NCBI RefSeq assembly: GCF_026151205.1
Contig: NC_087079.1
Location: 8,486,635-8,546,634 of the forward strand
Direction of reading: 5' to 3'
From: Bolinopsis microptera
Taxonomy: Eukaryota > Ctenophora > Tentaculata > Lobata > Bolinopsidae
DNA length: 60,000 nucleotides
Both the position numbers and the translations under genes were made by a program. This document shows positions 40,301 through 49,662 of the stretch, one piece after another. How positions within the stretch are numbered: position 1 is the stretch's first letter; every line of letters starts with the position of its first letter. The notes beneath the pieces are model-generated. The model searched no databases and was not told where the DNA came from. It saw nothing but the letters and a program-made list of their open reading frames with translations.

Positions 40301-40696
40301 TTCAATGGCAAGGTTGTCAAAATTTGATTTATTTCCATCAATATTTTGAAAGAGAATAGATGATTGTTTCTTTACTTGGTTGCAGAGAATATTTGTAAGG
40401 TCAGATGCAGTGTATGAGTTACAATCATTTAAAGTATTTGAGATTTTGGTTGTGTATTCGTCTAGGTTGTTGTCGTCGTCGTCATTGTCAGTGAGTAGTT
40501 TAAATGGGTTGTATTTAACCTTGTCTAAATGGATACAACGAGTACAGTAAAACTCATTAGATTGGCTATTTGGATTTGATTTGCGATAGCATTTATGGTG
40601 CATTATGCAGTCACAGTGAAAACATTCAACTATTGTTTGGCCGATGACTATGTTCTTAGAACAGACAGGACATACCTCCTTAATGAGGGGAGTCAT
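37343..40696 (-). CDS. LINE A ORF2: PHD-like finger, endonuclease, reverse transcriptase
   Basis: 1117 residues. A PHD-like Cys/His finger (CPVCSKNIVIGQTIVECFHC to FYCTRC, residues 9-55) opens the protein. The APE-type endonuclease follows ([43 protein letters not shown]); the usual Ser-Asp-His motif reads THH. RT blocks: [37 protein letters not shown] (A), [13 protein letters not shown] (B), [12 protein letters not shown] (C) and KFLGVIIDD. This fits the CR1/L2 superclade. The ATG overlaps the ORF1 stop as ATGA (40693-40696), which suggests termination-reinitiation. No internal stops. LINE B at 45123-48524 is a clear relative. Confidence 0.9.
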   Translation of the reverse strand: MTPLIKEVCPVCSKNIVIGQTIVECFHCDCIMHHKCYRKSNPNSQSNEFYCTRCIHLDKVKYNPFKLLTDNDDDDNNLDEYTTKISNTLNDCNSYTASDLTNILCNQVKKQSSILFQNIDGNKSNFDNLAIETCRYKTKFSVIALAETNTGKELSNLFQLDGYNSYYQDTAPNKQKGTGVALYVDDKLNATVIENISQVTEHLEILVLSLSNEDQPVNVGVLYRPPSGCISQALVELSNLLDHMPKFSYLAGDFNIDLHDKDNKNVQKYEEILFSKGFCPLISIVTHEKPGCKASCIDNIITNDIENVITSGTLKERITHHSPIFNTFNWNVEVNSEKTSFKQYYDFCQSNVNGFLVDLEDELKTKTIHNFTEFHDTYKNCVEKSFKLETPKTSKRTVQVNPWITPGLICSINNQHKLYENWVEIRNRKCKLGETDNKGGICQCPECSLKRSRYLIYKEYRKVLKKTRQTVKTEYFSGKFAENSGDSKKTWELINRIRGKRRREIKPLFTIDNVKITNRRIIANEFNKYFVSLASDLNTAYNDLGQININSIPSFYDYLPLSNTSSIYMHDCTTDEVSKIISELKNGKASDIPIHVIKQSSKIVTPLLTVLYNECMKDGIFPDDLKVGRISPIYKKDNQELLENYRPVSTLAVFGKIFEKIIFNRLYSFFHSQNSLYENQYGFRKNHSTSYALNYSVNHVESCLKKKQHVLGIFIDLSKAFDTISHEKLLHKLENYGIRGNANNLIASYLSNRYQYVSVLGEESEKLPVVYGVPQGSCLGPLLFIIYINDIRNSSIIGKFILFADDTNIFIEDTCVKRLYEKGNEVLSFVYKYMKLNLLHINIKKCCFIHFKPSRAKEEVENDENILTLNNVVIKRVQEAKFLGVIIDDQLNWKSHTQSLNSKLKCEVGKLCRIRHIVPKQYYKDLYHTLFESHLGFGISVWGGISNNRLEPIFKTQKKCIRILFGDREAYLEKFKTCARTRPVDKQRLGVDFYQKEHSKPLFKTHRLLTVHNLYKYTCLLELFKINKLEEPLSLYSSFNRSPRREDYFITSQPSSQFIYQSSYMWNSCRQTSSKMSFNTPTNGFKNILKIALRELQFKHDTLDWCELNFATNELKF

Positions 40697-42810
40697 GGTT
40701 GGTAACCATCCACGTGACCCTGACTAGCAGCAGCAGGAACAACAGGACCAGTTTCTCTTCCAGCAGTCGCATCCCTGTAGGATCTATCGTCTACCCTTGT
40801 GGACCTCCTCTTCCTTTTGTCGATACCACCGTTAATCCTGAGAAGAACAGTGTTACGAATAAATTGACCTAACTTTGCTAGTCCCCTCCAGTTGAGGTGA
40901 AGGAAGTCCGGTTTTTGGTATTTGTTGAGGTCGCGAGAGAGAGAGCGGTCAAGGAGACCATCCCTATCACAGAACTCATCAAATCCATCCACATAACTGA
41001 CACCAAAATTGGACGGGAGCAGCCTACATCGAATCAAACTGTTAAAGTATATAAGCTTTCTATTTAAATCAGCACGTTTAGAAGGAATTGTTGGACAAAC
41101 ATATACATGCACACCCGGATTAATAGATTGAATCTGGGCAATTTTTGAAACTAGATGGTTGTAGATTATATCAATATCGTTTTGGCTTTTTACATCTGTT
41201 TGTTTCAGGTCATTAACCCCACACAATATAACACAGTTTCTATAGCCACAGGACACATAAGGATCAATGCTATCGACAGTTGGGGCAAAGAATCGTTTTC
41301 CAGGAAGCCATTTGCCGAATGACTTGGCAGGATCAGAACCGAATTTCAGTCCGCCGGTGTTCGAGTCCCCAATGATACATGTAGCGTTTCTATTCAGGGA
41401 ACTGACTGATCTCAATGTTATACTGTAGCGCAGCCCAGTTATCTCGCCTGCATCGATACGATGGTGGAACAGTGCTTGGCTACGACGAGTCATTACATAT
41501 AATGATCCTGGGCCACATAGTTGCTTGTGCTCATCAATACCTGTACTAGCATCAGAGAAAGAAACATGACATGCAGTACCAAGAGAGACTGTAAAGATAC
41601 TTGATTCCGGGTGGATAGAAGGCTCGTTATCAGAGTGTCTAGGCAAGGTGCTGCTTGTGCCGTCAAACCGATTCACCAAACAGCTGTTAACCTGAGGTTG
41701 GTCACCTGAACAAAACTCACTGTTGATTCTGTCGATGAGTTTTCTCAAGGGTGGTGGTATTGCCTTTGGTGTCTTGGACGACTTAGATCCAGGATAATCG
41801 TACCGTTCCCCATATGATAGGCAGGAGCGTTCGTTTTCAATTTTGAAGTCTGTGCTGCTCAAATCAAATAGGTCAACTAGTTCTTCCGCAGTCTTCTGAT
41901 CTATAAAATCGTTTTTGAACAGTTCCACAGGTTTCTGCTCATGATGAGGTGGCTGCAAAAGGACAGGTGGTGCTGGAGGACGAGGATGCTGTGCAGGAGG
42001 TAGGTTGGGAGGAATGCAAGGACCAGGGTTATGCAATGGCTGTATAGAACTTATAGACTGTTTTAGTTCAGCAATGCCTGCAGCTACAGTGGGCTCATTT
42101 GCAGAAAGTGCGGTGAGTTGTTCTGAGATGCTCTTCAGAAACTGCTCAGATGAGTCTGTAGATGGGGATGATTCAGGGGAAGGTCTAGATGCTAAAAGTT
42201 TAAGGTCCCTCTGTAGTTCAGCAATGTTGGTATTTATTGATTCTAATGATTTGTCATGGAGCTTTATTTCATTATTTAGGCCATTAAGGGAGTTCTCTTT
42301 AAGAAGCAGGTGTTGAAGGTGAACGTCGAACTGGGAGAGAGTGTCAAGGTTCCTAGAGAACTGTTCGAAGTCAAATTTTTCAAGAGCTGAGCCTGCTGAG
42401 CTTGCTGATGCCACAAGTGCACTGACAGCTTCAAAATCTGAGTTGGCCTGTTGCAAAGCCCTTGTGTTCCTGCAGCTGTAACAAAATTCGTCTCTCTGTT
42501 TCTTCAGTGTTGATACTGGTGCCACGAAGCAGTATGGGCACAGCCATTCTACCATGGAGTTGATAGCTGACCTCGTTATACCTTTCATAGACAGGCAGTC
42601 CACATGCCACTCTTGATGACACTTAGAACAGTCAATGAGGTAAACTTTACCGTTAAAAGAGCGTTGACATGGACATTTCTTCTTGTCCCTATGTTTCCTG
42701 TTTACCTGATCTTCATTGTCCACTGTAGATTCGGCTAAAATGTTGCGAGACAAGCTATTAGATGTTTTAGGAGTACCTGAAGCCTTCCTAGAATTTGACG
42801 CCATTTTCAA
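40693..42810 (-). CDS. LINE A ORF1: PHD-like finger, coiled coil, AlkB-like dioxygenase, SGNH esterase
   Basis: 705 residues. A PHD-like finger (CPCQRSFNGKVYLIDCSKCH to LCPYC, about 46-113) is followed by a coiled-coil region (140-255) and a Pro-rich linker (258-292). Residues about 298-470 match AlkB-type 2-oxoglutarate/Fe(II) oxygenases: NSCLVNRFDG, HSD at 392-394 (iron His and Asp), distal His449/450 in ALFHHRI, and LRYSITLRSV with Arg461 and Arg467 (2OG site, compare RxSxTFR). Residues 476-655 match an SGNH esterase: GDSN (Ser483), GVND (Asn533), DFLHLN (Asp635, His638). PHD and esterase domains are known in CR1-type ORF1 proteins; the AlkB insert is the odd part. It is translated before ORF2, with the stop and start overlapping. 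Confidence 0.88.
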   Translation of the reverse strand: MKMASNSRKASGTPKTSNSLSRNILAESTVDNEDQVNRKHRDKKKCPCQRSFNGKVYLIDCSKCHQEWHVDCLSMKGITRSAINSMVEWLCPYCFVAPVSTLKKQRDEFCYSCRNTRALQQANSDFEAVSALVASASSAGSALEKFDFEQFSRNLDTLSQFDVHLQHLLLKENSLNGLNNEIKLHDKSLESINTNIAELQRDLKLLASRPSPESSPSTDSSEQFLKSISEQLTALSANEPTVAAGIAELKQSISSIQPLHNPGPCIPPNLPPAQHPRPPAPPVLLQPPHHEQKPVELFKNDFIDQKTAEELVDLFDLSSTDFKIENERSCLSYGERYDYPGSKSSKTPKAIPPPLRKLIDRINSEFCSGDQPQVNSCLVNRFDGTSSTLPRHSDNEPSIHPESSIFTVSLGTACHVSFSDASTGIDEHKQLCGPGSLYVMTRRSQALFHHRIDAGEITGLRYSITLRSVSSLNRNATCIIGDSNTGGLKFGSDPAKSFGKWLPGKRFFAPTVDSIDPYVSCGYRNCVILCGVNDLKQTDVKSQNDIDIIYNHLVSKIAQIQSINPGVHVYVCPTIPSKRADLNRKLIYFNSLIRCRLLPSNFGVSYVDGFDEFCDRDGLLDRSLSRDLNKYQKPDFLHLNWRGLAKLGQFIRNTVLLRINGGIDKRKRRSTRVDDRSYRDATAGRETGPVVPAAASQGHVDGYQP

Positions 42811-43113
42811 ATCAAATGTAAGTAATACTGACCAAATAGATCCGACTTGGGGTCGGCTCCCGTTAAGTGTTTTGTTTTGGAGGAGATTAGGACTTCAGAG
42901 TTGATGACCCTAGTAAAGTGTAGATGACCCTAATAGAGTGTAGAATGTAGATGACCCTTAGCTTAGTACGCCCCTTCGGGGGAGTTGTAACATACCATTC
43001 CTGAACACTCAAATTATTTGTTATATAGTAGTGTTGAAAGTATTAAAACAAAGAAAGCGCCACACATAGCTGAATAGGCGCGCGTCCACCGGCTGCCCCC
43101 GCCTCTACTGATA
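42811..43113. promoter_or_regulatory. Spacer between head-to-head LINEs A and B (5' UTRs, promoter candidates)
   Basis: Both LINEs start from this 303-bp stretch and read away from each other. It contains three copies of GATGACCCT (about 42904-42958), a C/G-rich patch at 42970, one copy of the 38-bp shared motif (minus sense, 43008-43046) and CGCGCGTCC at 43079. I saw no TATA box that settles a start. Internal promoters are usual in LINE 5' UTRs. Confidence 0.5.
43008..43046 (-). repeat. 38-bp shared motif, copy 2
   Basis: Identical over its core to the copy at 26278-26316. In minus sense it lies 198 bp upstream of the LINE A ORF1 ATG. Sequences on both sides differ from the other copies. 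Confidence 0.9.
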
Positions 43114-45117
43114 ATGGTTAATAAGCAAACAGAAAACAACAAGAAGAAGCTCAGCCTGAATAGCCCGAAGTTCAAGACGCCTGAAATCCGGAGTCCAATG
43201 TACGGCAAATCCCAGGGTAGCACCACACGGAGTAGATCCAGGAGTGAAGGTGACCAGAAGAATGTTAACTCAACATTAGCTACCACACCGACAAGTTCAG
43301 AGAACCGAAGCCTTCTGCAAGTATCCCTTCTCAACCGCACGGGAGTATCACCAGGAATATCACCACTAGCAACCCCCTTCTCAGATACTGAAGCAGAGAC
43401 CTCAGCCTCAGACAGCAACAGTGCATCACCGAAACCCAAGCCCAAGAAGAGCAAATGCCCCTGCAAGGCAACTTCAGGCGGGAAGTCTTGGCTCTTGACA
43501 TGTTCGCGCTGTAACCAAGTCTGGCATTCTGCTTGTGCAAACCTTAAGGGCAGTGAACTAGCTGGCCAGAAAGCCATTGATGAAATACTTAAGAGTTGGG
43601 AATGCCCTTGGTGCTACACATGCCCTCATCCCTGCCCAAAAACACATAAGTCTGCCAAACTTGCATTAAAACTGGAGTCTTTATCAGAAGCAAATCAGGT
43701 GTCAGCATCAGTTATTGAATCTCTTGACGGCATGCTTAAGGCAAGATTTGCAGAAATCACCCAACCATCCAACAATCTGATTGATAGTATCCAGAAACAA
43801 CTCAGCTCCCTGTCAGATCAGGTAAAGTCCATGCAGATCCCTCAGGCACCACCCCCACCACCCTCTGATATGCCCTCCACGTATGGACAGCAGCATCATC
43901 CAAGAGCACCTCCATCAGTTCCAAGGATTGAAGTAAAGGATACCCCCCTTACTCATAATTTTAAATGCATAGAAGGGATAAAGGAAGATTTCTTAACTCC
44001 TGATGAAGAGATGGAGCTCACAGACTTTCTCAAAGCTGAGAGTTTCACTAAAGAAGGTAAGCATGCCACAATCCAGTATGGCCAACATTACCACTACATG
44101 GGTGCAAAATCGGAACCAAAGCCCATGCCCACCCTGATTGGCAACATCATGAAACGTCTTAACACTGAATTCTCCTCCACACACCCCCAGAAACAGTTCC
44201 ACTATGACCTAAACTCCTGCCTGGTTAACAGGTATGCAGATGGGAATGAAGCACTTCCTGAACATTCAGACAACGAGGGAGACATTAATCGGGTGTCATC
44301 GATATTCACAGTTTCCTTAGGCTCATGTCGAACACTTAGCTTTCGTGAAACTTCTACAGATAAGATTACGGAGATAAAATGTCAGGGTAGAAGCATGTAC
44401 CATATGACAAAAGCAAGCCAGGAGTTTTTTAAACACTCAATCAAGCCTGAAACGTCTGATGAAGTAGGAATGCGATATAGTCTAACCTTTCGCTCAATCC
44501 ACTGGTCAAATTTTAACTCCACAGTGCTTGTTGGAGATTCAAACTTTGGACAAATCAACTTTGGTACAGGTCGTGGAAAGATGGGACAAGCCACCCCTGG
44601 AGTTCGCCTCTGGGCAGCTACGGTTGAGGAGATCGATCCCTTGTCTTGTGTAGGTTACAGAAACATTGTCATCATGGAAGGAACCAACAATTTGAAAGTA
44701 GATGGAACGGATGAGAGAGAGTTGTATACCAAGTATAAGAACAAAATCGCTCAGATTAGGAAATACAACCCACGTTGTAAACTGATAATCTGTCCTGTGC
44801 TGCCAACAAGGTCGCATAAGATCAATCGAAAAGTTAATGTTTTTAACCAGTATTTGTACAACGATCTCAGTCAATCTAATCTTAAAGTTCTAATTGTTGA
44901 TAGCTTTTTGACATTTCTAGATAAAAGCACCAACCTGCTTAAGAACAGTCTAGCTAAGTCTGATGTGAATGATATTCTTCATATTAATGGCAAGGGCGTT
45001 GGTGCACTAGTCAAGTTAATTAAGAACTGTATTTTTACATCCAAGGATCATAACAAGTTAGTAGGTAGTAGATTGTACAGCAACACACTAAGAGGAGGAC
45101 CGCCAGATGCAGTCTGA
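43114..45117 (+). CDS. LINE B ORF1: PHD-like finger, AlkB-like dioxygenase, SGNH esterase
   Basis: 667 residues with the domain order of LINE A ORF1. PHD-like finger: CPCKATSGGKSWLLTCSRCN to WECPWC (115-175). Short helical region (185-240), then a Pro-rich linker. AlkB-like domain about 285-462: QYGQHYHYMG, NSCLVNRYADG, HSD at 384-386, His441 in EFFKHSI, and MRYSLTFRSI with Arg454 and Arg460. SGNH domain about 470-640: GDSN (Ser476), GTNN (523-526), DILHIN (Asp620, His623). The two proteins differ clearly outside the motifs, yet both keep the metal, 2OG and Ser-His-Asp residues, which argues for use. If active, the first domain would oxidatively demethylate a nucleic acid or peptide. Substrate unknown. 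Stop lies 5 nt before the ORF2 ATG. Confidence 0.88.
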   Translation: MVNKQTENNKKKLSLNSPKFKTPEIRSPMYGKSQGSTTRSRSRSEGDQKNVNSTLATTPTSSENRSLLQVSLLNRTGVSPGISPLATPFSDTEAETSASDSNSASPKPKPKKSKCPCKATSGGKSWLLTCSRCNQVWHSACANLKGSELAGQKAIDEILKSWECPWCYTCPHPCPKTHKSAKLALKLESLSEANQVSASVIESLDGMLKARFAEITQPSNNLIDSIQKQLSSLSDQVKSMQIPQAPPPPPSDMPSTYGQQHHPRAPPSVPRIEVKDTPLTHNFKCIEGIKEDFLTPDEEMELTDFLKAESFTKEGKHATIQYGQHYHYMGAKSEPKPMPTLIGNIMKRLNTEFSSTHPQKQFHYDLNSCLVNRYADGNEALPEHSDNEGDINRVSSIFTVSLGSCRTLSFRETSTDKITEIKCQGRSMYHMTKASQEFFKHSIKPETSDEVGMRYSLTFRSIHWSNFNSTVLVGDSNFGQINFGTGRGKMGQATPGVRLWAATVEEIDPLSCVGYRNIVIMEGTNNLKVDGTDERELYTKYKNKIAQIRKYNPRCKLIICPVLPTRSHKINRKVNVFNQYLYNDLSQSNLKVLIVDSFLTFLDKSTNLLKNSLAKSDVNDILHINGKGVGALVKLIKNCIFTSKDHNKLVGSRLYSNTLRGGPPDAV

Positions 45118-45122
45118 TATAA

Positions 45123-48100
45123 ATGTTTAAGATTAACTCAACTAAGGAGAAATGCGGATGCTGTAGCAAAAACATTAATATTGGCCAAAGATTTCTTGAG
45201 TGCCAAAGTTGCCAAAATATTATCCACAAAATTTGTTTCAAAACATCTGAATTTAAGCTGACTGATTCCATACTTCTCTGTAAAGTTTGCTCAAAAAGAG
45301 AAAACCTAATTTACAACCCGTTTAAGGACCTTTGTACCACAAATGAGGATCTCTTCAAGGATAGCGAGAATGACAAATTTTACTCCGAAAATTGGTCTGA
45401 GGCTATTGGAAGTCTTCAGACTGCCTCCTCTATCTTGGACAAATGCAGCTATTATAGATTGAAATCCTTACACCAGCACACCCCTGAAAACTCTGGCTTA
45501 AAAACTTTATTTTACAACATTGATGGTAATAAATCGAATTTCGACTTATTCCTCTCGGAACTTGCCACTCAAAAAACGAAATTTTCTATTCTAGCTTTAG
45601 CGGAAACAAATACAGATGCTGAGAACTGTGATGTTTATGCACTTGATGGATATTCACACTTTTACGGAGATAAACTCCAAGGCAAAGCTAAAGGCTCAGG
45701 CGTGTGCTTGTATATTCATGATTCCCTAAATGCAACAATTAATGACCAACTTTGCACAATCACACCAAATTTAGAAACCCTATATGTAACTATCAACCAT
45801 GGAGATAGCAAACTCAATGTTGGGGTGTTGTACAGATCTCCAAACGGAGACTCAGTCAAATTTGATGAAGAATACACACAATTAATGTCCAAATTTCCAA
45901 AAAATGCAAAAACTATAACTCTTGGAGATTTCAACTACGATTTGCTTAAAAATCAGAGTAATAAGAAACAGGTTCAGAATTTCGAGAACACTATGCTCTC
46001 TTATGGTTACTTTCCTCTTATATCTCGTCCCACTCACTCAGTAAATGTAGGCCAAAGCTCCTGCATTGACAACATTTTTACTGATGAGATTGACTTGGTA
46101 ACCCTCTCTGGAGTTATTGAAGACACTTCTTCCCATCATAAACCAATCTTTGCTTTCTTTGACATCAGTCATTTAACTTCTAGGAAAACTCCCCCTAAGC
46201 CTAAGCAATTGCAAAGCTATGATTTCTCAAACCGAAATGTTGAACTACTAACAAAAAACTTGCTATCTAAGAAATGCATACTAACAAACAATGAAAATCC
46301 AATTGAATTTGACGAATTTTTTGAAATTTTTAGCTCAGCTATTGACTCATGTTGTAAACTCGACAAACCCAAACTCACCAAACGAAATCCTATAAGTAAT
46401 CCCTGGATATCCGACAGCATAATTGAAGCAATTGAAAAGAAAGGTCAGCTGTATGATAACTGGGTGAACTCAAAAAAGCTCCCTGACTTCAAGCCAGTTG
46501 GAGATCTGAAACTCCACAAAATTTTTCGTGATTACAGACGCTGTCTTAAAAAGATAATAAAAAACCAAAAAGATACCTATAACTGTAACAAAATTCTTGA
46601 AAATTCTGATAGTTCTAAAAAGATGTGGGAAGTAATAAATGAGATAAGAGGGAAAAGGAAAAAAACCATCAAACCCCAATTTATGGTAGATGGAGTCCGT
46701 GTTGTTGAAAGACGGGTGATAGCCAACAAATTTAATGAGTATTTTGCCTCTATTGCCTCAAAAATGAATGAAAATACTCAAAATGGCCTTCTTTTAGAAC
46801 CTCTTCCCTCTTTCCTCGAATTCATGCCACCAAAAACTCTCGATTCAATTTACTTCCATGACTGTAGTGAAGATGAAATTTCTGAGATTATAGCCAACTT
46901 GAAGAGTGGGAAAGCTAGCGACTTTCCCATAAGAGTAATCAAAAAACTATCGGGTATTCTTAGCCCAACTCTTGTTGTTCAATTTAATCGCCTAATATCT
47001 CAAGGGATATTTCCGTCAGTTCTGAAGCTTGGCAAAATAACCCCAATATACAAAAAAGATAACGAAGAACTGATTGAGAACTACAGGCCTGTTTCCACAC
47101 TTCCAATTTTTGGCAAAATTTTTGAAAAGATAATATACAAACGTCTTTACAGCTTCTTGGTTAGTCAAGGAATCCTTCACGACAGTCAATTCGGATTCCG
47201 AAAGAGTCACTCAACATCACATGCACTTAACTACTCAGTTTTTCACATCCAAAAGGCCCTAAAGCAAGGTCTGCATGTTCTAGGAATTTTTATTGATCTA
47301 AGCAAGGCCTTTGACACAATAGACCACACAATTTTGCTTGAGAAACTTGAAATATATGGGATTAGAGGAGTGCCACTTAAGTTACTGGAAAGTTACTTGT
47401 CGGACAGAGAGCAGTGTGTGTTCGTCCTGGGCGAAGTATCAGACAGACTTCCTGTTCTCTATGGCGTTCCACAGGGGAGCTGCCTTGGGCCTCTCCTGTT
47501 TTTAATATACATAAATGACTTAACAAACTCTCAACTCGATAACACTAGCTATGTCCTATTTGCTGATGATACAAACATATTTGTAGTTGCCAAAACTAGA
47601 GCAGAGGCCTACAATAATGCAAATAGGGTCCTACGATCAGTCCACGAGTACACATTGGCTAATAAATTACATGTTAACGCCAAGAAAAGTTGCTACATAG
47701 AATTCAATACAGCTAAAAGAAAACTTGATGATCAATCTTTATTAATTGAAAATAGACTTTACCTCAACGGCCTACCTCTCTCAAAGGTGCAGGAAACGAA
47801 ATTCCTGGGAGTAATTGTCGACGAAGGCCTAACTTTCAATCCCTATAGAGACAAACTAGTTAGAAAACTCTCGTCCTGTTCTGGGAGGCTATACATGATT
47901 AAGGATAAAATTCCATCATCTACCCATAAGGACCTGTACCACACACTTTTTGAAAGTCACCTATCTTATGGCATTACCGTTTGGGGAGGTGCAAGTAATA
48001 ATAAACTTCAACCACTATTTGTAGCCCAGAAAAAGTGTGTTCGTATCATGTTTGGTGACAAAAAAGCATACCTTGATAAATTTATGACATGTGCTAGGAC

Positions 48101-48524
48101 TAGACCTATCAGTGAACAGAAACTTACTAGCAAATTCTTTGAGAGAGAGCACACCAAGCCAATTTTTGCCCGTCAATCACTCATGACATTGCATAATTTA
48201 TACGCGTATCACTGCTGCAATGAACTTTTTAAAGTCTTTAAATATCGAACACCAATTGCACTATTTGAACTTTTCTGTTTGTCTAAAAGACCCGGCAAAG
48301 AAACTCTTCTTATAACAACCATGCCCTCAAACAGTTTCGTTTACAAATCTAGTTGCCTTTGGAATTCATTCCGTCAGATGTTGGCACTGAACGACCTTGA
48401 AATCACTCATGGTGTATTCAAATCAAAGGTAAAAAAAGTCATTCTCTCGTCTCAGGGTAAAGGTGACAAGAATACCTGGGCCCCTTTGGCAAACTTTCTG
48501 AACTCAGGCAGCTTGAACGACTAA
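45123..48524 (+). CDS. LINE B ORF2: PHD-like finger, endonuclease, reverse transcriptase
   Basis: 1133 residues. N-terminal finger [20 protein letters not shown] to LLCKVC, as in LINE A ORF2. Endonuclease: [35 protein letters not shown] and SSHHKPIF, again with His where Asp is usual in the last motif. [39 protein letters not shown] (A), [16 protein letters not shown] (B), [10 protein letters not shown] (C) and KFLGVIVDE. The C-terminal block [20 protein letters not shown] is also found in the decayed copy at 30.2-31.2 kb. No internal stops, so the copy could be active. The 5-nt gap to ORF1 (TGA TATAA ATG) suggests reinitiation. Confidence 0.92.
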   Translation: MFKINSTKEKCGCCSKNINIGQRFLECQSCQNIIHKICFKTSEFKLTDSILLCKVCSKRENLIYNPFKDLCTTNEDLFKDSENDKFYSENWSEAIGSLQTASSILDKCSYYRLKSLHQHTPENSGLKTLFYNIDGNKSNFDLFLSELATQKTKFSILALAETNTDAENCDVYALDGYSHFYGDKLQGKAKGSGVCLYIHDSLNATINDQLCTITPNLETLYVTINHGDSKLNVGVLYRSPNGDSVKFDEEYTQLMSKFPKNAKTITLGDFNYDLLKNQSNKKQVQNFENTMLSYGYFPLISRPTHSVNVGQSSCIDNIFTDEIDLVTLSGVIEDTSSHHKPIFAFFDISHLTSRKTPPKPKQLQSYDFSNRNVELLTKNLLSKKCILTNNENPIEFDEFFEIFSSAIDSCCKLDKPKLTKRNPISNPWISDSIIEAIEKKGQLYDNWVNSKKLPDFKPVGDLKLHKIFRDYRRCLKKIIKNQKDTYNCNKILENSDSSKKMWEVINEIRGKRKKTIKPQFMVDGVRVVERRVIANKFNEYFASIASKMNENTQNGLLLEPLPSFLEFMPPKTLDSIYFHDCSEDEISEIIANLKSGKASDFPIRVIKKLSGILSPTLVVQFNRLISQGIFPSVLKLGKITPIYKKDNEELIENYRPVSTLPIFGKIFEKIIYKRLYSFLVSQGILHDSQFGFRKSHSTSHALNYSVFHIQKALKQGLHVLGIFIDLSKAFDTIDHTILLEKLEIYGIRGVPLKLLESYLSDREQCVFVLGEVSDRLPVLYGVPQGSCLGPLLFLIYINDLTNSQLDNTSYVLFADDTNIFVVAKTRAEAYNNANRVLRSVHEYTLANKLHVNAKKSCYIEFNTAKRKLDDQSLLIENRLYLNGLPLSKVQETKFLGVIVDEGLTFNPYRDKLVRKLSSCSGRLYMIKDKIPSSTHKDLYHTLFESHLSYGITVWGGASNNKLQPLFVAQKKCVRIMFGDKKAYLDKFMTCARTRPISEQKLTSKFFEREHTKPIFARQSLMTLHNLYAYHCCNELFKVFKYRTPIALFELFCLSKRPGKETLLITTMPSNSFVYKSSCLWNSFRQMLALNDLEITHGVFKSKVKKVILSSQGKGDKNTWAPLANFLNSGSLND

Positions 48525-48969
48525 ATTTGAAAAAATAAAACTTCTTGTCTGAATGAACTATTAGAACCTCAAGAAGCTGATCCGCATGTCTCCGCTACTA
48601 AAATGTTTAATGAGCCCAATCACTCATCACTTAACAGTTTAATCTTCAAAGTGAGTTGTACAATCTAGGTTGTTTTAAGTAGCTGTTGATAGTGTAAAAC
48701 AGGAGTGACTTGATCGTTTTCATAACTTCGATTTACAATTTGTACCATAATAAAACTAGCACTGCCATGGGGTTCAAAAAGGGTCATTGTAAGCCTCCAG
48801 CGTAATGGTCCTAAGTCTCTGCCCCATGCAGTGCCTGTCAGCATCAGCTAACAGAATAGCCCTAACATAACGATCAAGCCACAAATTAGGTTCTATAATG
48901 ATTTAATATTGTTGAATAAAGAGATTTGAATATAATATTTGTTTTATTCTGAATATTTGTTTTATTCTG
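48525..48969 (+). other. LINE B 3' UTR and tail
   Basis: The 3' UTR ends with AATAAAGAG and two copies of an 18-bp unit (ATATTTGTTTTATTCTGA, 48936-48969). CR1/L2-type LINEs typically end in short tandem repeats rather than poly(A), which fits. Part of the UTR is recognisable in the decayed copy near 30.3 kb. Confidence 0.65.
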
Positions 48970-49569
48970 CCTAGTAGAAAGTAAATGTGATATGCCAATT
49001 GTTTGTTATTTCTACTGTAGGTTTGGTTAATAACCTTCTAAAAATCCAAAATATGCAATGAGTTGGACTCGTTGACTACAGACTATGGAATCGGAAAATT
49101 TGGTTTTTACTGTCTAAGTGTTAAAGCAGGTGAAAAAAATCATACTCACAGAGTTGCTCTAACCAAAGCCCTCTCGCTTGTAGTAGCGCGTATACACATG
49201 GCTATATGTGAACTCACAGAGCAAAGCTAGAAAAAGTGATCTTAACACTATTACTGTTCTATACACTGTACTATAGCTATATCGGATTTATCACTACCAT
49301 GACATACTTTGAACCTAGCTGTGAACTTTTGTAGTATGTATGATGTAATAAACTCTAGATGTGATAATAAAATATCCGTGACGTATTTTAATACGTCACC
49401 AAAAATTAATCACTGACGATATTAGGGAGTTTCACTGAGCGATATCCTGGTTTTATCCTCAAAGTCTATTAACTAGTAAAAATATTTTTGATCGTGTTCA
49501 TTGTTGTTGAATGGTCGAAGGAATTATACTAATTTGGCATTGTTATGAGATAAGATATAACTATTGTGT
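48970..49569. other. Intergenic DNA, one perfect palindrome
   Basis: No coding signal. It contains the palindrome at 49378-49399. Confidence 0.35.
49378..49399. repeat. Perfect 22-bp palindrome with two TGACGT sites
   Basis: GTGACGTATT and AATACGTCAC face each other over TT. Each arm carries TGACGT, the core bound by CREB/ATF factors, so it could be a regulatory site or a hairpin. Nothing nearby shows which. Confidence 0.6.
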
Positions 49570-49662
49570 CTGGTCCCAAGTTTTGGAGGTTGATTGATGA
49601 TGTCAACCCTTCGATGTGAAGCAAGAATGAAAGTTCATGTGGAACCTCGAAGCTGCGATGTC
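49570..49662 (-). repeat. Dispersed ~95-bp repeat, copy 3
   Basis: On the minus strand it reads TTGGAGGACATCGCAGCTTC, then CATTCTTGCTTCACATCG and GGGTTGACATCATCAATC, matching the copies at 35001 and 35324. Confidence 0.65.

Noticed and set aside
43014-43577. 187-codon minus-strand frame opposite LINE B ORF1
   Set aside because: It is antisense to a strongly supported coding region and has no recognisable domain.
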